This document shows positions 48,046-57,464 of a DNA stretch of 64,000 nucleotides, piece by piece. The notes below the pieces were generated by a model. It did no database searches, was not told where the DNA came from, and saw only the letters and a list, made by a program, of their open reading frames with translations. Within the stretch, counting starts at the first letter, position 1. Each line of letters starts with the position of its first letter. Where the stretch lies: assembly GCA_024803745.1 (NCBI GenBank), contig JANJXV010000024.1:9935427-9999426 (forward strand), read 5' to 3'. Source of the stretch: Megascapheus bottae. Its lineage: Eukaryota > Chordata > Mammalia > Rodentia > Geomyidae. Both the position numbers and the translations under genes were made by a program.

Positions 48046-48807
48046 GTTTCTGTTAACTTGGGTTCAACAAATCATGTTCCTTATAAACATAAATGTTCTA
48101 TGAATGTTTTTCTAAACTTTGCACAAGAAAATAATTTGTCTTTCACAAAGCTTTTAGGATTAAGAATCCATGTCTCCTACTGTTTATTTTCAATGATTTT
48201 GTGTTGAGACCCAGATAATAATGGTGACCAGGAATAATGGAAGAAAATAAGATATGTGCATAAACCACAACCCCCACATCCTTCTGTGTTGACATATAGT
48301 GCAATGAGATCAATCTCTTCTAAATTCACCATCATTAAAAAAGAAAACCTGAAGTATTTATGTATCCCAAACATTTAAGTCAAATTTGTCAAAAGAATTC
48401 TTTCTTTAAAATTGCCATCCCTCCACTTGTGTGTAAAGAGCATATGTCTTTGACACACCCTGATAAAATGAGTTAAGGTGACCATGTGCTGATTTTACAT
48501 TTAGCATTCAAAATAGTTCACCTTTTTCCTTCTGAATTTTTTGCCTCCTTACTTTGCTGATAAGGCCAGAAACTTCGGTCACCACTAGACCCCGACATCC
48601 ATCTTGGATTCTGATGGCAAACTCTGAAGATAGTGCCTGTAGCTATATTTTCTCTCTAGGATGTTGTGCTGGCAAATTTGAGGTTACCCTTGAGTGTGTC
48701 ATTCAATTAGTCTTCTAGAAGCCTGGATTCATAGTTGCTCTCATTTCTTCTCACTTCATTTTCACCTGTCCCCCTTCAATAGTTTCTTCTAATAAATGTC
48801 TCCTTTT
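48046..48807. other. Unique DNA
   Basis: Nothing recognised. Confidence 0.5.
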
Positions 48808-49050
48808 AGCAGGGGTCATACCTGTAATCCTAGCTACTCAGGAGGGTGAGATCTGAAGAAAGTGGTTCAAAGCCAGCCCAGTCACAAAATTCTGTGAGAA
48901 TCTTACCTCCAATTAACTGTCAGAAAACCAAAAGTGGTGCTGTGGTTTAAGTGATAGACCACTGGCCTTGAGCTGCTGATCTCAAGGACAACACCCAAGG
49001 TCAGAGTTCAGGCCTCCGAACCAACAAAATAAATAAATAAATAAAAAATA
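48808..49050 (+). mobile_element. B1-headed dimeric SINE
   Basis: Well-preserved copy: 'cctgtaatcctagctactca' head, 'caattaactgtcagaaaacc' linker, right module 'aagtgatagaccactggcc', tail (AAAT)n at about 49025-49047. A weak duplication, 'ctcctttta' versus 'cctctttttac', flanks it. Confidence 0.92.
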
Positions 49051-49129
49051 CCTCTTTTTACTAGAAAAAATGATTTTCCCGTGTCAGGAGGTAAAATTAA
49101 GTTTATTAATTATTGTATGGTGAGAAAAC

Positions 49130-49600
49130 ATGGAAGCACATTTTGAGAGGTCGATTTTGAAACTTTTATTGGCTTGCCATTAGTCTGCAACTCGAGCGTG
49201 CCACAAAATCTCCACCTCAGGAATACACTTAATACTGTCAGAATACTGAGTCATGAGGGAAGGAGAAGAAAGAAAGAGTCGAAAAACAATATCAAGAAAC
49301 CAGATCTTCTCCAATGGAAAGCTGAAGCCACGTTAACAGGAAGAGACCTAGGAGACCAGACATAAGATAGAGTGCAGCCCCCAAGCTGGCCTATACCCAA
49401 ATAGGATCAGGACAGGTCAGGTCTGGTGGCAGAGTCACAGGGAGCTTACCAGTTCACAGCCCAAGACTGGCAGCTCCAGTACCCTGTTGTCCAAGTCCTC
49501 TCCCCTGCCTCTAGGAATTCAGGCACAATCATCACCTGGGAGGCGGGACTTTCCTGCCTCCACCATGAAGACTACTTGGTGCCTTTAAATCTAATATTCT
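49130..49600. other. GC-richer unassigned segment
   Basis: Composition and CpG content rise. Two plus-strand frames (49174-49365, 49426-49722) have no recognisable domain. The start ('aacttttattggcttgcc') resembles the poly-A-signal side of a minus-strand LTR, but no matching second LTR or retroviral motif is visible. It could be a solo LTR remnant. Confidence 0.35.
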
Positions 49601-49601
49601 A

Positions 49602-49703
49602 TCTTCTAGCATGTAGCCAAAAGCAAAAAAACCTCAGAGACAACACCAAATCCCTGATTTCAAGCCTCAGGACCAACACACACACACATACACACACACA
49701 CAC
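49602..49703 (+). mobile_element. SINE right-module remnant with (CA)n tail
   Basis: 'aaaaaacctcagagacaaca' and 'atttcaagcctcaggaccaa' match the end of the dimeric SINE right module. The tail is a CA run at 49675-49703 with one 'ta' interruption. The head is missing. Confidence 0.7.
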
Positions 49704-51098
49704 TTCCAATCGACGATGGTAATGTCAGAGAAGCAATACCTCCAAGTTTTTCAATGTATTTTGAGTGGAATATTATCTACACTTTGGCCTGTTAGCTTAG
49801 TTGCCTAAATTATAAGCCTACATCAATTACTGAAAAATTAATTTGCAGAAAATTGTCATAATATATAAGGAACTTACACTGCATTTACTAACTTAATAAA
49901 TTTGAGTGTGAAAGTTTTTATTGAATTATTTTCCATATGCTTAGATAGTTTTAAATTATATTGAAATATGAAAATGGAATGCTTCATGTAAATTTAAATG
50001 TTCAATGTAATTTCATTTTGAATTCTATAATGTGCTTAGCATTTCATACTCTGTGAACTAGTGATATCATTATTTTTTATGCCAGCAGCAAAAGAGTTTT
50101 TGATTGGCAAATCTACAACAGGTAAGGATGGTTGCTGCACACAGATATTTTTAAAGTATCTTATTACTTTAGTTTTTTTGTATCATGTTATTACTTTAGT
50201 GTAACTTGAATGTAAGTAGTAATTGCATATATATAATTATTGGGTATAATATGAAATGTATCATAATAATCAATATTAATGATCAACATATTCTACAGTC
50301 TCTTCTTTTCCACTGATGGGTATATTTACTCACACCAACGCTGTGCTGTTGAGATGACTATAGAAATCCACATTGAATTGGTATATTGATATCTTTGAGA
50401 AATAGCTACAGTTACCACTCAAATCTATAACTCATTATTTAATGATATTCAACGTTTTAAAATAAACAAGATGTATCCATGCATTCGTGGATTTAGAATT
50501 GTTTTGTAAATATGTTCCTTATTTTATTATGAGTAAAGTTTTACTTTTCAGTTGGCCAGACTACTAAAAAAATTCACAACTTTGTCTTTATAAACAGAAG
50601 GTAGATAGAGCAGCTATTTTAATGCCCTTCAATTTAGATCTCATTTTTTCTTGTTTCACTTTTTTATTTTATAAGATCCATGGATCATACCATCTGTTGA
50701 TTTGCATACCTAATAATTGTAAATTTGATGTCAGATAATGTAGATTCTCCTCATGGCTGGAGGACACACCTACATGCTCCATGTATTTTTTTGAATTTAT
50801 TTTGGGATGCTGTTAATTTACTTGGAAATAGCTTACTACTTTCATGTCTAGCTTTTAAGCTTTCAGTTAGGACCAGTACATTATTTTGTCTCTGACTTGT
50901 TTGCCCTCACATCTGAGACAAGGCTTTCTGAGTATTGCAGTCAATGTCCCATGAAATATGAGGTCTTCTACTCTGGCTGTTGAGAAAAAGACATTATTCT
51001 TAGTAATTGGAGAGCTGGGAATTTTTGTTCCCTTTAATCCTTCCAGGTCACTGTTATTATTCCATTATCTGAAAATGTGAGTTTACTTCAACCTCATT
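49704..51098. other. Unique AT-rich DNA
   Basis: Nothing recognised. Confidence 0.5.
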
Positions 51099-51111
51099 GT
51101 GTGTGTGTGTA

Positions 51112-51142
<31 letters not shown>
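51099..51142. repeat. (GT)n microsatellite
   Basis: A GT run of about 44 bases with one 'atgc' interruption near 51111. Confidence 0.95.
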
Positions 51143-51186
51143 TGCTAGTAGTAGCTTACTCTTTTTTTTGTCTTTTTTTCCTTTTC

Positions 51187-51348
51187 ATATATTTTGTATT
51201 GTAATTAATATAGGGATTACAGTTATCTTCACCAGATAGAAGGTGCATTACTTCACACTGATACCTTTTCATGTTTTTGCCCCATTTCCCTCCCCCACCC
51301 CTCCCCTCATCTTGTTTTCCTCCATCCCTTTCCTATTTCAAGTAAATA
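51187..51348 (-). mobile_element. LINE-1 3' UTR fragment
   Basis: About 160 bases, minus strand: 'tattgtaattaatataggga', 'gaaggtgcattacttcacac', C-rich tract 51283-51330, and 'cctatttcaagtaaataa', where the copy is 5'-truncated. Confidence 0.85.
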
Positions 51349-54281
51349 ATTTCATTAAAAATTGTATAAATTAAAACTAGTTCCAAGTTTCTGGATACTA
51401 TTTCTCTTTCTATACTAATTAATCCAAATTCTTTATTCATAAAATAACTATTGAAAATATTTGTGCTTTCAAAGCAAAGCCTCTACTCGTTTTTTATTTT
51501 TCCATGTCAATGAAAAAAATGCCAGTTTTGGCTATTTACTAATATTCTGCCCATTCTTTCAATAACCCAGATTATAATGATTTTGCATTTGTTTTATTAT
51601 GTGGTAGGTGTATCAAATATGGTGTTCTTATCAAAATAAATATTTGTTACTTGCCAGAAGGAAAAAAAACTCATTGGAACCAGAAGAAAATTCTAATTAC
51701 AGGGTTTCCATCCCTATTACTTCCTTAAAAAATGATTCCAAGCTTCTAGTATATAGGGGGCTTTATAATAGACGAGATAACCTTTTATTCCTATAAATTT
51801 TTTAGCACACTCTATTTTTCTACCAGAAAAAGTCTAATCTCCCCCTCCACCTCAGGAGTAATGTCCTGCATAACAACATGGCCTTGAAGAATTCCACCAA
51901 TGTCATTGGTACACAAACAAATCTTCTTAGCATTAGTCATACAGTGACATTGCAAACATTTTTGTCTTATATAAAAATAGTCATTGCATTCATTAAAGTA
52001 AAATTCCATTCCTTGTATTTGCAGTTCCATATGTTTTGTTCCACTCTTGAGTTAGTGATGCAGCATGAGAATCTTGCCCCAATCACAGGCTTGCTTTTTC
52101 TCGGATCCTTTCTTGCACTGTGGCATAGAACAGCTGGTAAGGAACAGACTGCTACCTTCTGTGGCTGCAATTCTTTCTCTTGGGAATAGTGTCTTCTATT
52201 TGTATGCAATTAAATAACATTTTCCTTTTGATGCCTAAAACGAAATCCAATGTTAAGAATTGTTAGTTAAAAAAAGAAGACTGGGATATTGTAAAGATTT
52301 GATGAACATTGTTAGATGACTTTCATGGGTAAGTTCATGACAACATAGAAAATGAATTTAATAGTCTTCCCAGAATGTAGAATTATCAGCTCTGATTTTT
52401 TAAATGTCAAGTGGAATACTCTACCTACCACATTTTTCTAATAATTAGGATTATTTCGCATAAATAGTACAAAGATCTGATTAACTCAGAAATAACACAT
52501 AAGAATTGTAGCTTTTGTGCACACAAAAAATACATTGGTTGTTGGAAGAAAAGAAAACAAATAATAAAATATACCAATGTTATTTGCAAATAGATGGAAA
52601 TCCTTAAATATTTAATAATTTCTATTTTAGGATTTTTTCTAGTGTATGTTTTGGTACATTTCTTAACAATATATATTGCTGGTTGAATTTTTTGTTAGAA
52701 GTAATTTTGATTTTAATGTGCAGTGACCCAAATCGACATGCTTATTTATTTGAAAGTCATATTTCTAAGTTCAAAAATAAAGTATATTTTATTGAAATTA
52801 TAGTTCTTTATAAGGTACATAGAAAATGAAAACTTAAGAAAAAAGAATAAATAACCCCAGCCTTAAATCAATAAAATTTATAATTCACATTCTTCAGAGT
52901 TTTATATGAAATTTTCCATACTGCAGTATATATTCTAATTTCTTATTTACTATTTGACAGTAAATCAGGACAGTACGGTTTATTTGAAGGAGGTGAATAG
53001 CAATGCTATTTATGAGCCTATTGAATTACTGGACACTTAAAATGTCTGGGGTTTTGTCTTATTGTAGTACATTTGAAAATGAACCTATCTTAAAAAAGAG
53101 ATTCATAATCCATTAGTATATTTGGCATACTTGTTAAAAATAATTTTATGAAAAGAGAAGGATAAGAAGTTGAGATTCTAAGAGACCACAAAAGTTCAAA
53201 TCCTGTAAAACTCAGTGTGACATCCCTGGAATAAATAGAATGTGGGAAATCTATGCTCAAGTATCCTGGGGAAAAAGTCTTGGTTGATTTATGACCATAT
53301 AGGATCCACATAAAAGTAAGGGAAACATCGTTACTGGACACAGATAAATAAGAGTAGAAAGTTTTGCACTCCAATATTTCTTAGGAAGAATCATGATTAG
53401 AGCACAGAAAACAATCCAACATGTTCAACTATAAAAAATTAAAGTCGAATCAGAAAACATGCGAGCAGCCAGTGCCACAAACTCATTGTTCTTGTTTGAC
53501 ACTACGGATTGGAGACACTTTTGTGAAAATTTGTGAATTAATGAATGCTAAATATGTGATTCTGGATGCAATCACCTAGATTATATATACATCAACAACA
53601 TCTCATGGAAGTTTTTAAGGAATAAGTGTTCATGAAGGATGGCTTCTCTCAAGTCTCAGATATAAAAAAACAGAAATGCCATAATGAAGAAAGTGGAGCA
53701 GAAGTTAGTAAAATATTTTAATCTACAGAAGGACAGAAGTAGAATTAAAATCACTGAAACTATCAACAAAAAGAGCTTGCAGGTTTCTGATATCAACTTG
53801 TAAACTATTGATAGGATTATTACCTTTCACACATATTTTAACTATCTTTCTAGGAAAATCAAAAGAAATACATCTTCTCTATCATTCTAAATCCAGTGTA
53901 GACAAGTTGATAGTCACTAGCCGTGCCTTAAATATAGCTAATGTGACTTAAGATATCCTGTAAGTATAAATATGAAGTATGATTAAAATTTTGAATAATA
54001 AAATGCAATAACTTTACTAACATTTTATATTGAAGACAGAGTAAAGTAATATTTCAACATATTAGTTTAAATAAATATGTTGTGAAGATCAAAGTCACCC
54101 ATTTCATTTTCCTCTGTAATACCTTAGGAGAAAGTTTGAGGCCACACAGATATCTAACTTGTAAGATTCCTTTAGCTTTGTGTTGGGGTAGTGATGTCAC
54201 GTCATCAGAACATTGGGAAGCTTATCACATACAAGACTCTTTTTGTGGCTAAAGTTTATAATTTTTTGTTTTGGTTTTTTG

Positions 54282-54283
<2 letters not shown>
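51349..54283. other. Mostly unique AT-rich DNA
   Basis: The subsegment 51800-52200 is less AT-rich and has overlapping chance-length frames on both strands (51878-52189 plus; 51967-52209 and 51812-52030 minus). The two minus-strand frames adjoin as a frameshifted reading would in a decayed processed pseudogene, but I cannot match it to any family. Nothing else is recognised. Confidence 0.4.

Positions 54284-54328
<45 letters not shown>
54284..54328. repeat. (GT)n microsatellite
   Basis: A pure GT run of about 45 bases abutting the 3' end of a minus-strand SINE remnant, so it is a grown SINE tail in (CA)n sense. Confidence 0.95.
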
Positions 54329-54329
<1 letters not shown>

Positions 54330-54416
54330 CAGTACTGGGGCTTAAACTCAGGGCTTGTCACTCTCCCTTTATTTCTTCTTCAAAGCAGATGTTTTACCAT
54401 TCAAGCCACAGCTCCA
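54330..54416 (-). mobile_element. Decayed minus-strand SINE
   Basis: 'tactggggcttaaactcagg' and 'accattcaagccacagctcc' are the right-module landmarks. The rest is diverged, and the tail is the adjacent GT run. Confidence 0.65.
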
Positions 54417-54506
54417 CCCTTTACCTGAAGACATTTGAAATGTTAAAAGGTGATTGTTCAGTGCTTTTCAGTTTATGTAGAAGTCTTGTTAAGAAATTAA
54501 GATAAG

Positions 54507-54708
54507 TGGGGGCCGGGAGTTTGGCCTAGTGGTTAAAGTGCTTGCCTACCATGCATGAAGACCCGGGTTCGATTCCTCGGTACCACATACATAGAAAAAA
54601 GCCGGCAGTGGTGCTGAGGCTCAAGTGGTAGAGCTCTAGCCTTGAGAAAGTCCAAGGACAGTGCTCAGGCCCTGAGCTCAAGCCCAGGACTGGCAAAAAA
54701 AAAAAAAA
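54507..54708 (+). mobile_element. IDL-Geo SINE, unit 1 of the pile-up, perfect 16-bp duplication
   Basis: The clearest full-length IDL-Geo in the window. IDL at about 54513-54590 ('gggttcgattcctcggtacc'), Geo at about 54600-54693 ('ctcaagtggtagagctctag', 'agtccaaggacagtgctcag'), then 16 uninterrupted A. The duplication aagaaattaagataag is identical at 54491-54506 and 54709-54724. Retained CpGs and a pure tail suggest it is the youngest unit. Confidence 0.96.
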
Positions 54709-54724
54709 AAGAAATTAAGATAAG

Positions 54725-54923
54725 GGGCGGGGAGTTTGGCCTAGTGCATGAAATGCCCAGATTCGATTCCTTCGTACCACATACATAGAAAAAAAGCCAG
54801 AAGTCCAAGTGGTAGAGCTCTAGCCTTGAGAAAGTCCAAGGACAGTACTCAGGCCCTGCGCTCAAGCCCAGGACTGGCAAAAAATAAAATAAAACAAAAC
54901 AAACAAACAAATAAATAAATAAA
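54725..54923 (+). mobile_element. IDL-Geo SINE, unit 2 of the pile-up
   Basis: A head-to-tail neighbour of unit 1 with two internal deletions: the IDL jumps from 'ttggcctagtg' to 'catgaaatgccc', and the start of Geo lacks 'gtgctgaggctc'. The tail is a degenerate A/AAAC/AAAT run at 54878-54925. Its left flank is the duplication copy at 54709 and its right flank is the related 'gaaattaggat' at 54926-54936, so it used the same target. Confidence 0.9.
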
Positions 54924-54936
54924 TAGAAATTAGGAT

Positions 54937-55288
54937 CACGTCAGTATTGTAGCCTCGTGGTAGAGTACTTGTCTAGCATGCACAAAGCCCTGGGTTCAAC
55001 TTCTTGGTGCCACAAACACAGAAAACTATGTAAGTGGTACTGTGACTCAAGTGGTAGAGTGCAGAGTGATAGGCTTGAGAAAGTTCAAGGACAGTGCCCA
55101 AGCCCTGAGTTCAAGCCCCAGGATTGCCCTCCCCAGAAAAGAGAGAGATGGGGACAAAAACATGAGAAGGGGTATCAGTTCAATATTTGTGAAGTAATGC
55201 ACCCTCTATCTGGTGACTATAACTATAACCCTTCTATTAATTACAATAATAAAAGAGAAAGAAAAAAGAAAGAAAAGAGAAAGAAAAT
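54937..55288 (+). mobile_element. Apparent SINE/LINE-1 chimera, unit 3 of the pile-up, 11-bp duplication
   Basis: A SINE body (54940 to about 55133: 'tagcctcgtggtagagtact', 'gactcaagtggtagagtgca', 'ttcaagccccaggattgcc') passes without an A tail into a LINE-1 3' end (about 55140-55250: 'gatggggacaaaaacatgag', 'taacccttctattaattaca') and a GAAA-rich tail. gaaattaggat flanks the whole unit at 54926-54936 and 55289-55299. No duplication copy lies between the two halves. The simplest reading is one insertion made by template switching. The alternative is a SINE inserted just upstream of an older LINE-1 tail that later lost its A tail. Confidence 0.7.
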
Positions 55289-55299
55289 GAAATTAGGAT

Positions 55300-56640
55300 A
55301 GTAGGACAAAATATAAAGCAGATCTTTGTTTATTATGTATGTATTTTAGAGAAAAGAGAACTGAAGCAACATTTGTTGTGAGAATCAATTGAATTGGTTT
55401 ATAGAGGAGCACAACATCTTATTTGTGAGACAAGAGGAGAATGCAAATCTGTCTATGTCTTCTGCTGACAAGTACAAAGCTTTGGAAACAAAAAGGTATT
55501 TCTTTTAATTTTCTTTTCCTGAGGAAGCAAAGAAGCATGTAATTTATTTTCAGGACTATGAGAGAATTCTTAGACTAATGGTTGTAATTTCTAATATAAC
55601 ATATTTTAACATTTAATGTGTTTTATAAATTTTACAAAGCACAAAGAATAATAAACCAAATGCCGAAGGATCCACTCATGACTGTCTGTGGCATACAACT
55701 GGTGATATTTATACAAAAGTAAATATTTACATTTTATACTGCATACATAATATTTAATATTATTACTGCTTCACAGTTTTAGATATGTTTAAAATAATTG
55801 TTTAAATATTTGCACCTTATGCTATCTATGTAATGTCTCCAGCAGGAATGTGATTTTTATGAAGGAAAATATTGTGACTGTAAGCATCTGATGTTTGAAA
55901 TAGAAATTTGGGTTGCATAAGATGAATAATTGATGGTGAAGGCATATACTTCATACAACATATCACACCTAATTGTGTCAATAACTATGCATATACTATG
56001 TATTTATCATTAGATGGATCCAAAACTTGAGGTTTAGTAAGATGAAAAGCATACCTGTCCTTCTATAATGGATAAATCAGTACATTACTATAACTCATTA
56101 CAAAAAGTAAGCATACCAGTTAGAAATTGGCTTTTGATCATGCTCATATGTAATTTCCTATGTTGAAGGAACATTGGAAATAAATAAATGTTTATAGGGA
56201 AGGATTTTTTTTCTCAAAGGCAATTCTATATTTTCACTGTTTAAGAGAAGCTGATGTCCCCGACTATAATGAAGATGAGATCCAGAAAAATAACCAACAA
56301 CTCTATATAACTTTACAGACTTTCTACCTTAATTATGACCTTATGGCTGTGCCAAAGGTGAATTTCTTCTCCCTGTGAACATTGTCTCCCTGGCACATTG
56401 TCTAAGATTCATTGCACAGATTCACTTTCTAAAATTGTTGAAAATTTGTCAGGCAGTCAACTCCATGGACTTCACTTGGGAAAGTGATAATGAATGACTT
56501 ACTCCTATCATGGATCACCACATAGGAAATGTCATATACTCTAATGTCAGGAAAGTGTGCTTTACATAGATTGACCTATGGTTACCGTGTCTTCTTTTGG
56601 TTCATTCCTCATGTATCCCAACCTCTGTTCAACTAATGTT
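55300..56640. other. Unique AT-rich DNA
   Basis: Nothing recognised. Confidence 0.5.
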
Positions 56641-56679
56641 CCCATTAACTTATATGTAATGATTTTTTATAGATATGCT

Positions 56680-57058
56680 TTGATGAGAGCATATATGTAC
56701 ATATATATGTTTTAGTCTCAAATATTTTATTTATCCTATGAGACCATAATATATATAACCTAGTAATCTATATATAATGAGATCAAGCTTTCTCTGTGAT
56801 ATACAATACCTATATTCATATGCAGATTTGTGTATATATGCATATATACATAATGTATATATGTATACACATGTATACCTTTAGGTGTGTATCATATATG
56901 TGCAAATGCATATTATACATATACACATATATGACTGCATACATATATGCATGTGTACATATAGAATACATGTATATAGTCATTAAGTATAGATGTTTAT
57001 TTAACATACATGTATATATGAATTTTAACATTTATTTAACATTCATGTATATATGATT
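56680..57058. repeat. TATA/ACATATG-rich low-complexity block
   Basis: About 380 bases of interleaved 'atatatg', 'catatatacat' and 'tgtatac' words, full of short inverted repeats. It is open on both strands for 70-86 codons only because stop codons are scarce in such text. The LINE-1 3' end begins directly at its right edge. Confidence 0.85.
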
Positions 57059-57059
57059 T

Positions 57060-57464
57060 AAAAATATTTTTATTGTAATTAATAAAAGGGTTACATGATA
57101 TTTGCCAGATAGAAGGTGCATTAATTCACATACATTGATACCTTTTCACATGTCTTGGTCCCCATTACCCTCCCCCTTAACCACCCCATCTTGGTTTTCC
57201 CCCCTTCCCTATCTAATTTCAAATAACCAAATACAAATATATCCAATATATCAGATAACAAAGTGAGATACTGTTACAATATAAAATAACCAAGGGACAG
57301 CAAAAGAGATGAGAGATAACATAGTACATTAAGGACAACAATCATTCATTATATGGCTTTTGTTTCAATATCCTAGAAGTCCTTTCAATTAGCTTCATAC
57401 TATATGGCCTTGTGTATAAAGGTTTTGCTCTTTTGCAAATCTCTGCTAGTAGAGCCCAAGGTTT
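57060..57464 (-). other. LINE-1 3' UTR with G-rich tract
   Basis: After the ORF2 stop the sense strand carries a polypurine/G-rich region complementary to 57167-57211. It has several runs of 3-6 G (seen on the plus strand as 'ccctccccc' and 'ttttccccccttccc') and is potentially G-quadruplex forming. The terminal sense box complements 'aattaataaaagggttacat'. Confidence 0.88.

Noticed and set aside
54513..54590. tRNA-Ala gene from A- and B-box-like sequences
   Set aside because: The same sequence recurs in many copies with A tails and target duplications; it is the IDL half of a SINE and does not fold as a full tRNA with an acceptor stem.
54491..55299. CRISPR-like or satellite array from regularly spaced copies
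   Set aside because: The repeated words are target duplications and SINE bodies of unequal length; there are no regular spacers and the genome is mammalian.
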